A stretch of 32,473 bases of DNA, from NCBI GenBank assembly GCA_913045625.1, contig CAJWPE010000012.1, positions 1-32,473 on the forward strand, written 5' to 3'. Shown one piece after another: positions 20,690 through 28,945 of this stretch. Each line of letters opens with the position of its first letter. Within the stretch, counting starts at the first letter, position 1. Made by a program: the position numbers and the translations under genes. Origin of the DNA: an uncultured Chloroflexota bacterium (lineage in GTDB: Bacteria; Chloroflexota; Dehalococcoidia; Lucifugimonadales; UBA826). The notes under the pieces were generated by a model. The model was given only the letters and a program-made list of their open reading frames with translations. It was not told the DNA's origin and searched no databases.

Positions 20690-21496
20690 ATGGGCGAATT
20701 AGATGGAAAGGTTGCTATAGTCACTGGTGCTGGAAGATTGCGTGGAATTGGTCGAGCTGCTGCTATTTCTCTAGCTAAATTAGGAGCCGATGTAGTTGTA
20801 ACAGGTACAGGAAGAAACCCTGAAAATTATCCTGAAGATGAAAAAGCTATCGGTTGGAGAGACATAGAAAGTGTTGCTGATTTAGTAAGAGCAGAAGGAA
20901 CAAGAGCTTTGCCTTTAGTTGCTGATGTTACTAATAGAGATCATGTTAAAAATATGATCGATCAAACCATTAAAGAATTAGGTAGGATAGATATATTAAT
21001 CAATAATGCTGCTTATGCTAGGGCCGAAGATAGAGTTCCAATTTTAGATTTGAATGAAGATACATTTCAAAAAGTTGTGGATATCAAAATTACGGGCACA
21101 TTTTTATGCACTAAGGGCGCAGTAGAACATATGATTAAACAAGGCGATGGTGGAAAAATAGTAAATATTTCTTCTGCTGCAGGTAAAAGAGGATCGGCAA
21201 ATTTCCTTGCATACAATGCGGCCAATTTTGGGATTGTAGGTATGACTCAATCTATGGCAAAAGAATTAGGGCCTCACAATATAAATGTTAATTGTGTTTG
21301 TCCTGGTGCAGTTGATACTTCTAGAATGGATGTTGTGCGAGATGATTGGGACACCATGGCAGCAAACACCCCAATTGGTAGAAATGGTACTGACGATGAA
21401 GTAGGTGATTTTTGTGCATATCTTTGTACTGAAGCATCTTCTTGGATTCATGGTCAATCTATTAACCAAAATGGTGGATCAGTTATGGAACACTAA
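20690..21496 (+). CDS. Short-chain dehydrogenase/reductase
   Basis: AIVTGAGRLRGIGRAAAISLAKLGADVVV; INNAAYA; YNAANFGIVGMTQSMAKELGPHNINVNCVCPGAV. Confidence 0.9.
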   Translation: MGELDGKVAIVTGAGRLRGIGRAAAISLAKLGADVVVTGTGRNPENYPEDEKAIGWRDIESVADLVRAEGTRALPLVADVTNRDHVKNMIDQTIKELGRIDILINNAAYARAEDRVPILDLNEDTFQKVVDIKITGTFLCTKGAVEHMIKQGDGGKIVNISSAAGKRGSANFLAYNAANFGIVGMTQSMAKELGPHNINVNCVCPGAVDTSRMDVVRDDWDTMAANTPIGRNGTDDEVGDFCAYLCTEASSWIHGQSINQNGGSVMEH

Positions 21497-21544
21497 ATCG
21501 TCTTAATTGACCTTCTCGTAATATGGTTGCTAAGATGAAATTAT

Positions 21545-21621
21545 GGGCGGTTAGCTCAGTGGTTTAGAGCGCTGCGTTGACATCGCAGAGGTCACAAGTT
21601 CGACTCTTGTACCGCCCACCA
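21545..21621 (+). tRNA. tRNA-Val(GAC), CCA encoded
   Basis: Acceptor GGGCGGT/ACCGCCC, D arm TTAGCTCAGTGGTTTAGAGC, anticodon stem-loop CTGCG-TTGACAT-CGCAG (GAC), T arm CAAGTTCGACTCTTG, terminal ACCA. Confidence 0.95.
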
Positions 21622-21636
21622 TCAGGGAGGAATGTT

Positions 21637-22368
21637 ATGAAAGAGTTGCTTACTCTTTATGATACTAAATATAGAGTTGAAGGTATGACTTGCCAAGCCT
21701 GTGCTGATTCTATTGAGTCTGCTATTTCTGTATTGCCTGATGTTTCGTTCGCTTCTGTTTCTTTATTAGACAAAGAATTGCTAGTTCAATCTGACCAGAT
21801 ATTAGAGTTAAACCATTTGAATTCAGCTATTTCAACATCAGGCGATTATAAAATTTTGAGTAATGACCCTAGTTTGTTTTCTCAAATTTATAACTATTTT
21901 GATTCAAAAAAACCAATAGTTATAGCATTAATTTTAGTTTCGCTTAGCTCCTTGAGCTTACAAGTACCTAACTCGAGTTTTAACTTAAATAGTTGGCTTA
22001 CTTCATATATGGGTATATTTTTCCTTTTATTTTCCTTTTTGAAATTACTGAATGTTTCAGGGTTTAGTATGACTTTTAAGAGATATGATGTGATTTCAAA
22101 ACAATTCGGACCTTTTGCTATTGCATATCCATTTATAGAATTGTTACTTGCTTTAGCATTTTTAACTCAATCCTTTTTGATATTTGCGAATATTGCCACA
22201 TTAATTTTTATGCTTTCTCAATCTATTGGTGTCATTAAAGTGATGAAAAATGGAGAAAATATTCAGTGTGCTTGTATGGGAACTGCTATCAGTTTGCCGA
22301 TTTCATCTCTAACTCTATTTGAAAACTTAGTCATGATATCTATGGCAACATATATGCTCTTAATTTAA
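21637..22368 (+). CDS. Heavy-metal-associated (HMA) domain fused to a MauE-like redox membrane domain
   Basis: YRVEGMTCQACADSIESAI (HMA GMTCxxC), then four or so TM segments and MKNGENIQCACMGTAISLP resembling MauE-type CxC. ATG at 21637 after AGGGAGG; the longer ORF start at 21577 lies inside the tRNA. Confidence 0.75.
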   Translation: MKELLTLYDTKYRVEGMTCQACADSIESAISVLPDVSFASVSLLDKELLVQSDQILELNHLNSAISTSGDYKILSNDPSLFSQIYNYFDSKKPIVIALILVSLSSLSLQVPNSSFNLNSWLTSYMGIFFLLFSFLKLLNVSGFSMTFKRYDVISKQFGPFAIAYPFIELLLALAFLTQSFLIFANIATLIFMLSQSIGVIKVMKNGENIQCACMGTAISLPISSLTLFENLVMISMATYMLLI

Positions 22369-22439
22369 ACTTAATACTTGTTCACGAGTGAATATAATGC
22401 CTTGGAAATACAAATAACTAAATTTGAAGGAATAGAAAA

Positions 22440-22847
22440 TTGGAATTAAATCAAGCTCAGAAAATTATTGAAGGTGCCCAAAATAAATCAAATGAATTAT
22501 CAGCAAACTTTTGTATTAGTGTTGTTGATCCACGCGGTGATTTAATTGTATTTATTCGAGAAGATGGTGCTCCATGGAGGAGCGTTTTTATAAGCCAGGG
22601 TAAAGCTGCTGCTTCTGCAGCATTTATGCAACCTAGTGGTAAACTTGCTGAAGGTGGACCTAACCCTATTCATCAAGGATTAATGTCTATGCTAGGGGGT
22701 AGAATGATTCCGGGTCAGGGTGGCTTGCCAGTATATGACCGTGAAACAATTATAGGAGCGGTGGGCGTAAGTGGAGGTACTCCACAGGAAGATGAAGAGG
22801 TTGCAGCAGCAGGGATAAGTTATGCGGGATTGAGTATTTCTATATAA
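22440..22847 (+). CDS. GlcG/HbpS-like heme-binding family protein
   Basis: LSANFCISVVDPRGDLIVFIREDGAPWRSVFISQGKAAASAAF...GGLPVYDRETIIGAVGVSGGTPQEDEEVAAAGI; TTG start. Confidence 0.85.
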   Translation: MELNQAQKIIEGAQNKSNELSANFCISVVDPRGDLIVFIREDGAPWRSVFISQGKAAASAAFMQPSGKLAEGGPNPIHQGLMSMLGGRMIPGQGGLPVYDRETIIGAVGVSGGTPQEDEEVAAAGISYAGLSISI

Positions 22848-22855
22848 TTTATTTT

Positions 22856-24493
22856 CTATTGTAAATTAAGTTCTGTGTACCCACTTTGTGCTACTTCATC
22901 ACACCTTTTTCTGTAAGATTGAGCGGTTCCACTATAGCGCGCAAGTATTCTTTTATTTTTACCTTCAACATTTGTGTTTATACCAGTCATCCAAGAATCG
23001 ACTTTGTTAGATAACAAATGTTCTCCTTGTTCGGCAACGTAATCTGCCCAAGTTTGTACAGCTTCTGTAGTGGCTTCGGCCCTAGTGTATGAATTATTTC
23101 TCATAAAATTAATTGTGTCTGTAATCCATTCAACATTGTATTCAATACTTCTTGGATTATTTCCTAACAAGGCATGTGGCCCCATTACCATAAACATGTT
23201 GGGGAAGTTTGATACCTGAAGACCTAAAAATGTTTCTAGATTTTTTGCCCATTGATTTTTCAATTTCAGTCCATTCATACCTTGAATATCAATTTTGTCG
23301 AAGCTTCCAGTGATTGCATTAAACCCAGTAGCATAAATAATTATGTCAAATTCAAATTCTCTATCTGTAGTTTTTAAACCATCTTCTGTGATACTTAGAA
23401 TAGGTGTTTCTGTCAGATCAATTAGTTCTACATTGTCTCTGTTATATGATTCGAAGTAATGAGTTTCAAGTGGAACTCTACGAGTTCCAAAACCATGATC
23501 TTTTGGTATCAGTTTTTCAGCTGTTACAGAATTGTTGACCCTTGATCTGATTTTATTCGCTACAAATTCAGACATTAATTTGTTGGCTTCAGGGTCAATG
23601 AGCATATCTTTGAAGTTACCCTGCCAAATCCCAAATCCTCTGCTCTGGTAAAGATCTTCCCAAAAGTCTTCTCTTTCTTTTTCGGAAACCTCAAATGTTC
23701 CTCTGGAATCCAATGTATGAAGAAAACCTCCTACAGTATCCCAACATCTTTGGAAGATATTTTTGTAACTAGACCTGATTTCTTCCATTTCATCTTTTGG
23801 AATTGTTCCATTATGAAGAGGGGCGCACCAGTTTGGTCTTCTTTGGAAAACTGTTAAACTGCCTGCTACTTTGCATACTTCTTGGATAGTTTGGACACCG
23901 CTGGCTCCAGTTCCGATAACTGCTATTTTCTTACCATCTAAATCTATAGGTTCATGTGGCCACCTAGAAGTGTGAAATGATCTACCATTAAAGGATTCAA
24001 TTCCATCTATTTTAGGTAGAGTGGGTTCTGATAAAATTCCAACAGCTGAAATTAAAAATCTTGATATGAAAAATTCACCATTTTCTAAAGTTGTTGTCCA
24101 AATTCTTTGATCATTATTAAAAATTGTAGATTTAACTCTGCTAGAGAACTGAATATCTTTTTTTAAATCGAATTTTTCAGAGACATATTGTAAATATTTT
24201 AGAATTTCAGGTTGTGAAGCAAAATGCTCTTTCCAGTCCCATTCTTTTAATAATTCATCAGAGAAAGAATATCCATATGAATAACTTTCTGAATCAAATC
24301 TGGCTCCTGGATATCTGTTCCAATACCAAGTTCCACCTACACCAGTGCCTGCTTCAAGTACTTTTACTTTTAGTCCAGATTCGCGAAGTTTGTAAAGTTG
24401 GTATAGGCCCGATATCCCTGCTCCGATTACAATTACATCGTAATCTAAATCTTTGTCTTCTATGATTTGAGTTTTAGTATCTAATTGTGTCAT
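22856..24493 (-). CDS. Flavin-containing/Baeyer-Villiger-type monooxygenase
   Basis: DVIVIGAGISGLYQLYKLRESGLKVKVLEAGTGVGGTWYWNRYPGARFDSESYSY; fingerprint GRSFHTSRWPHEP; second Rossmann KIAVIGTGASGVQTIQEV. Confidence 0.93.
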   Translation of the reverse strand: MTQLDTKTQIIEDKDLDYDVIVIGAGISGLYQLYKLRESGLKVKVLEAGTGVGGTWYWNRYPGARFDSESYSYGYSFSDELLKEWDWKEHFASQPEILKYLQYVSEKFDLKKDIQFSSRVKSTIFNNDQRIWTTTLENGEFFISRFLISAVGILSEPTLPKIDGIESFNGRSFHTSRWPHEPIDLDGKKIAVIGTGASGVQTIQEVCKVAGSLTVFQRRPNWCAPLHNGTIPKDEMEEIRSSYKNIFQRCWDTVGGFLHTLDSRGTFEVSEKEREDFWEDLYQSRGFGIWQGNFKDMLIDPEANKLMSEFVANKIRSRVNNSVTAEKLIPKDHGFGTRRVPLETHYFESYNRDNVELIDLTETPILSITEDGLKTTDREFEFDIIIYATGFNAITGSFDKIDIQGMNGLKLKNQWAKNLETFLGLQVSNFPNMFMVMGPHALLGNNPRSIEYNVEWITDTINFMRNNSYTRAEATTEAVQTWADYVAEQGEHLLSNKVDSWMTGINTNVEGKNKRILARYSGTAQSYRKRCDEVAQSGYTELNLQ

Positions 24494-24561
24494 CTGATAT
24501 TTTTATCAGAAAACCACATAAAAATACAATGAGGAGTTATAAACCCCATATTTTATTAATT

Positions 24562-25194
24562 CTAGTCTTCAGAACGTAAGAATAAAAAACCTAATATTAT
24601 TGTTAGAATTAAACCTAGTATGAAAGGAATTCCCATAATGTCATTTTCATACATGGAAATCGCAATTATGCTTCCAAATAAACCATTAGCAATAACAAGC
24701 CCTGCGACTATTTTATTAATAGTTGACTGTACAAATATCCCACCACCTATAACTGCAATTCCAAGAAATAGAACAGAAATACCCCAACCTCCAATTGCAT
24801 TTGAAATTGGATAAACAGTGTTCGCTAGGGCCATATTTCCATTAGCTACAGAATCACCTACCAATACTAATAATGGGTATTCGATGGTAGTTATTGCTAG
24901 TCCTACAATCGCAACTATTGTTCCTGCTCTAGCGAGTGGATACCCTTTACCCCCTGTCATTTCGTAGCTTAATCCTCCAAAAGCAACAACAATAATTAGC
25001 CATCCTAGAAGTCCTATAGCAGCACCTATTTCAAATACGTCAGCATTTGCTCCAAGCTTAGCTATAAATGCAGCTTCATTAGAAGGAGATTCTGGGAAAG
25101 TTGCTACAATTCCTGTGATTCCTATAAATCCTATTAAAGTGATTATAGGACCTGAAATTAAGGCCCAACTTGTTAATTTACGGCTAGATAGCAT
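24562..25194 (-). CDS. Integral membrane protein, tandem paralogue 1
   Basis: 210 aa, about 6 TM; MLSSRKLTSWALISGPIITLIGFIGI...FLFLRSED; aligns by eye with the two neighbouring ORFs. Confidence 0.75.
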   Translation of the reverse strand: MLSSRKLTSWALISGPIITLIGFIGITGIVATFPESPSNEAAFIAKLGANADVFEIGAAIGLLGWLIIVVAFGGLSYEMTGGKGYPLARAGTIVAIVGLAITTIEYPLLVLVGDSVANGNMALANTVYPISNAIGGWGISVLFLGIAVIGGGIFVQSTINKIVAGLVIANGLFGSIIAISMYENDIMGIPFILGLILTIILGFLFLRSED

Positions 25195-25199
25195 TTTTA

Positions 25200-25829
25200 T
25201 TATTCCTTAGATCTGATTGTTAAGATTCCTGTAACTACTAAAAGGATTGCATTACCTAAATATCCTATAATCATTAAATCTGATGAGTAATCAATAATAG
25301 CAATTGTTGCACCAGCTAGTCCTATGACTATAAATGCATAAGCTAAAATCATGCTGAAATTCTTTTGAATTAAAATCGCAAGTCCAACGATAGAGAATCC
25401 TATAAGTGTAAAGAAGGTAGCCCATGATCCTATAGCTTGAGCAAGATTGTAAAACATAATGCCATCTAGGAATCCTTCAGAAGCTCCCCATTCAGCTGCA
25501 TTGCTAAATAGAGCTGACTCCATTATGAATCCTGCAGTCCCCATTACATAAATTATTGTACCGGCTAACATTATTTGAGATCCTGAACCATCTTTCATTT
25601 GGGAGTTTAATAATGCTATTCCTGCTGCATGCAAACATAATCCAAATGTTCCTATTATGGATCCGAATTCAATTATATCGGCATTTTCACCCATTAATTT
25701 AATGAATTCAGTACTACCATCAGGTGTTGACCCACCTAAAGCTGGAAATACAAATCCAAGAAAACCGACGAAAGTCACAATGGGACCTAAAGTTAATATC
25801 CAACCTGTTAATGACCGTGAAGCTAACAT
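25200..25829 (-). CDS. Integral membrane protein, tandem paralogue 2
   Basis: 209 aa; MLASRSLTGWILTLGPIVTFVGFLGF...YSSDLMIIGYLGNAILLVVTGILTIRSKE. Confidence 0.75.
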   Translation of the reverse strand: MLASRSLTGWILTLGPIVTFVGFLGFVFPALGGSTPDGSTEFIKLMGENADIIEFGSIIGTFGLCLHAAGIALLNSQMKDGSGSQIMLAGTIIYVMGTAGFIMESALFSNAAEWGASEGFLDGIMFYNLAQAIGSWATFFTLIGFSIVGLAILIQKNFSMILAYAFIVIGLAGATIAIIDYSSDLMIIGYLGNAILLVVTGILTIRSKE

Positions 25830-25831
25830 TT

Positions 25832-26452
25832 TTACTCCTTTGATCTTAAGATTAATATTCCTGAAATTAATGCAAGTAATGCACTACCTAGGTACCAAAC
25901 AAACATCAAGTCAGACGTGTAATCCCATAGGGATAATACTGAGCCGACTAAACCTATTACAATAAAAGCATAAGCAAGGATTGTGTTCAGATTTTTTTGA
26001 ATAGCTAATCCTAAACCAACTATTGCAAAACCTATTGCAACTGTTGATACCCCAAAAGAGCCTAGTGCTTGAGAGATGTTAAAAAATGATAGGGCATTTA
26101 CCAAATCTCCATTTGATGCTTGAGAACTTGAAGATACCAAAAGAGCACCCTCACCTATGAGCATAGTGGTACCTAATATAATAAAAAGTATCCCTAATTG
26201 CATATAAGGAGATCCTGTTCCGTCTCCCATCATGGTATGCAATAGTCCTAAACCAGCTCCTGTAAGAATTAATCCTAAAGTTCCGATCACAATACCTAAT
26301 AAAACAATTTGGGTGTTATTTCCCATAGAAGTTAGAAATTCACTTGATCCGTCAGGAGTTCCAGTGACTGGTAATAATAGGCCTAAAAATCCAACAAAAG
26401 TAATAATCGGGGCCGCAATTAAAACCCATCCAGTTAGTAAACGTAATGACAT
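25832..26452 (-). CDS. Integral membrane protein, tandem paralogue 3
   Basis: 206 aa; MSLRLLTGWVLIAAPIITFVGFLGLL...YTSDLMFVWYLGSALLALISGILILRSKE. Confidence 0.75.
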   Translation of the reverse strand: MSLRLLTGWVLIAAPIITFVGFLGLLLPVTGTPDGSSEFLTSMGNNTQIVLLGIVIGTLGLILTGAGLGLLHTMMGDGTGSPYMQLGILFIILGTTMLIGEGALLVSSSSQASNGDLVNALSFFNISQALGSFGVSTVAIGFAIVGLGLAIQKNLNTILAYAFIVIGLVGSVLSLWDYTSDLMFVWYLGSALLALISGILILRSKE

Positions 26453-26540
26453 TAGTGATTTTCTCCATATGATTTTTAAAAATTATGCTTAAAAATTGTT
26501 ACATGGATTAAATAAAATATTAATACATTTTCAGCGTATT

Positions 26541-27497
26541 TTAATTGTCTTGTTCTTCAACATTACTTTCTGAAGGATTTTCTGTATCAGAATTTGATTT
26601 TGTTTGAATCTGATCAGCAACAATCATTGCTTCAGTCATTTGTTTCATGATTTCATTTGACCCACCCGCTCCATATGGGATTAAAACGGCATTGTTCTGT
26701 CCCGTTGTTCCAATATCTCTTAGAGCATCAAAATATTGGACCATCATTACCATATTCATTACATCTTGAGTTTTGACTTCAGTTCCGGTTACTTCTTTTA
26801 AGTCAGAAATTGATTCTTTGAACCCGTCTATAATTGCAGCTCTTTGTTGAGCAACTCCTTGTCCCTGTAATTTTTTAGATTCGGCGTCAGCCTCAGCATT
26901 TTTGACCTGACGGATTTTATCTGCTTCAGCTTCATTTAGAGCAGCTACTCTAAGTCTGGCTGTAGCGTTGATTTGGTTCATTGCGTCTTTAACATTAGGA
27001 TCAGGGTCTATATCTGTGATTAATGATTTAATTATTAGATAACCAAAGTCATCCATTGAGTCTGATAAATCCTCTTTAATTCTTTGAGCTATATCGTCTT
27101 TTGTTTCAAATACTTCGTCTAACGTTTTTTTAGGAACTTCACCTCTCACTACGTCATACACATATGAAGTTATTTGTGTGTTGACGTTAGTCAATCTATA
27201 GAATGCATCAAATATTTTTTCAGTTACTGCTACGAACTGAACTGATACACCCAAATTCACAAAAACATTGTCTTGAGTTTTAGTTTCTACTGGTACATCT
27301 AGTTGTCTTATTCTAATGGATTCTTTTCCAGCTACTCTTTCAATGATTGGAATTTTGAAATGAAGACCAGGACTCAAGATTCTATTGAATTTTCCTAGCC
27401 TTTCTATAATACTCATGCTTTGTTGAGGTACTATGACAATACTGAAGAAGATTAATACAATGAGTATGATGACTATGGGTATAAATAAAAAATCCAT
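26541..27497 (-). CDS. SPFH/Band 7 (stomatin/QmcA-like) membrane protein
   Basis: VPQQSMSIIERLGKFNRILSPGLHFKIPIIERVAGKESIRIRQLDVPVETKTQDNVFV...INATARLRVAALNEAEADKIRQVKNAEADAESKKLQGQGVAQQRAAI. Confidence 0.92.
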   Translation of the reverse strand: MDFLFIPIVIILIVLIFFSIVIVPQQSMSIIERLGKFNRILSPGLHFKIPIIERVAGKESIRIRQLDVPVETKTQDNVFVNLGVSVQFVAVTEKIFDAFYRLTNVNTQITSYVYDVVRGEVPKKTLDEVFETKDDIAQRIKEDLSDSMDDFGYLIIKSLITDIDPDPNVKDAMNQINATARLRVAALNEAEADKIRQVKNAEADAESKKLQGQGVAQQRAAIIDGFKESISDLKEVTGTEVKTQDVMNMVMMVQYFDALRDIGTTGQNNAVLIPYGAGGSNEIMKQMTEAMIVADQIQTKSNSDTENPSESNVEEQDN

Positions 27498-27559
27498 TTG
27501 ATGCTCCTTTGACTCAATTTAGAAAGGTGGAAGTTGAATATAATTGTAACTTAAATAAG

Positions 27560-28072
27560 TTATAAGCTTCTCCACTCTATAAATGTTTCCTGACTTAAAA
27601 ATTTTCTCTGTTGCTCATCAACTGCTTTTTCAACAGCTTCTTCCCAGATCGAATTCATTAATTCCCTAGAAAAATTGAAAGATCCATCTGACGAGTCTCT
27701 TAAAGATATTCTCCAGATCCATTTCATTTCTCGACCTGAAATTGGGATGTCTCCTTGAAAATTACCCACTGGAACTATTTCAGTGGTTCTTAACCAAGAC
27801 TGGAATTTTTCGTAGAGTTCATTAACCTGTCTGCCGTTTGTCCACTCTATCTCATAATATTCCAGATAATCCCAATGGTAGGATTCTTCTTGTCTTCTTT
27901 CTTTTTCGGGTATCTGATCAAACTTTTGGAGCCATTTATCGATTGTTTCTATACTGATAGTTTCACTACCAAAAATTGATTCAAGATTTGTTCTGATAGT
28001 GTTTGCATCGGGCTTGAGATTGGAAAAATATAAGTTGTAAGCTGTGTAAAGTTGTTTGTCTTGTATGTCCAT
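27560..28072 (-). CDS. Hypothetical protein
   Basis: 170 aa ORF divergently oriented to the Sec operon; no recognised family. Confidence 0.6.
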   Translation of the reverse strand: MDIQDKQLYTAYNLYFSNLKPDANTIRTNLESIFGSETISIETIDKWLQKFDQIPEKERRQEESYHWDYLEYYEIEWTNGRQVNELYEKFQSWLRTTEIVPVGNFQGDIPISGREMKWIWRISLRDSSDGSFNFSRELMNSIWEEAVEKAVDEQQRKFLSQETFIEWRSL

Positions 28073-28125
28073 AGTTTTCCTGCTGGTGTAATATCAACTA
28101 AATTAATCATATTATAGAATTATTG

Positions 28126-28443
28126 ATGGATAATAAAACACTTCAAAATTTAATTGTTAATCAAATGTCGTCTGGTGTTAATTTGCGTCCTTTAGCGGGA
28201 TTTAAAATGGATTTTTCTGCAAACCCGGAATTTCAAAAAGTTTTTTTTGCGGCAAGTTGTGAATGTGGAACTTCGGCTTTATTAAGTTTGGAAGTGTCTA
28301 TTCATAAGTCAGACTATGAAATTAATAATGCATTACCGTCATTAATTGAAAAATTACAAAATCAAGAAAAATCTTTTCGTAGCATGAATTGCACAATGCA
28401 CGGTATGATGAGGAAAGGTTTTATAGAAGACAAAGATGAGTGA
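28126..28443 (+). CDS. Small conserved-looking protein, first gene of the putative selenoprotein operon
   Basis: 105 aa from ATG 28126, with CEC and NCTMH Cys/His positions; its TGA stop overlaps the next ORF's GTG (GTGA), suggesting translational coupling. Confidence 0.65.
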   Translation: MDNKTLQNLIVNQMSSGVNLRPLAGFKMDFSANPEFQKVFFAASCECGTSALLSLEVSIHKSDYEINNALPSLIEKLQNQEKSFRSMNCTMHGMMRKGFIEDKDE

Positions 28444-28910
28444 GATTTTTTATGCCTAAAGATATGTCAGAATCAGATGCTTTAGAAAGTGCTCAAAAAT
28501 TTTCTGAACGATACGTTTCTAAGGGCCCTTATGAATTTTTTCCAGAACAAGAAGTTGTTAGTGAAGTTCAGAAAGGTCTAGCTGAAAATCATAGAAATAA
28601 AGGATATCGTTATTGTCCTTGAATGCCATTAAGTGGCGATCCAGTTGAGGATCGTAAGAAAATTTGTCCATGTGAACGTCATCATGAGGACATAGCTCGC
28701 GATGGATTTTGTATATGAATGTTTTTCGTTAGCGAAGAGTTTCTTCGCAAGTATGAATCTGGAGAAGAATTTTCACAAACTATTGATGAAGCTGTGCCTC
28801 TTGGTACTGAACTTTTTGAGAATACTGGTGGTAAAAAAGAATTTAACCAACGACGTAGATCTGAAGATCAAAAAGATGAAGAAGATACAGAAGACAAAAA
28901 AGACAATTAG
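28440..28910 (+). CDS. Ferredoxin:thioredoxin reductase catalytic (beta) chain homologue, selenoprotein with two Sec (UGA 28620-28622 and 28716-28718)
   Basis: One frame (codon starts divisible by 3) from 28440 to TAG 28908-28910 when two UGAs are read through: ...QEVVSEVQKGLAENHRNKGYRYCP[U]MPLSGDPVEDRKKICPCERHHEDIARDGFCI[U]MFFVSEEFLRKY... This matches FTR architecture CPC...CPC...CxC with UGA at the second Cys of the first motif and the last Cys of the third. Alternative start ATG 28452. Confidence 0.88.
28637..28654 (+). promoter_or_regulatory. Putative bacterial SECIS hairpin for FTR UGA-1
   Basis: CGATCC-AGTTGA-GGATCG, 6 bp perfect stem, G in first two loop bases; loop starts at 28643, 21 nt after the last base of the UGA. 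Confidence 0.6.
28732..28748 (+). promoter_or_regulatory. Putative bacterial SECIS hairpin for FTR UGA-2
   Basis: GCGAAGA-GTT-TCTTCGC, 7 bp perfect stem (or 6 bp with loop AGTTT); loop starts at 28739, 21 nt after the last base of UGA 28716-28718. Confidence 0.65.
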
Positions 28911-28945
28911 AGTATAATGATTTCATATACTTCAAGGAGTTTTCA

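Noticed and set aside
21577-21636. Upstream extension of the HMA-MauE ORF
   Set aside because: Lies within tRNA-Val(GAC); the ATG at 21637 with AGGGAGG is the better start.
28702-28917. ORF 28702..28917 (+)
   Set aside because: Overlaps the FTR(Sec) frame out of phase, no recognisable motifs; a by-product of the UGA split.
28913-28918. Perfect TATAAT upstream of the Grx gene as an internal promoter
   Set aside because: No convincing -35 element about 17 nt upstream; a chance -10 is common in such AT-rich DNA.
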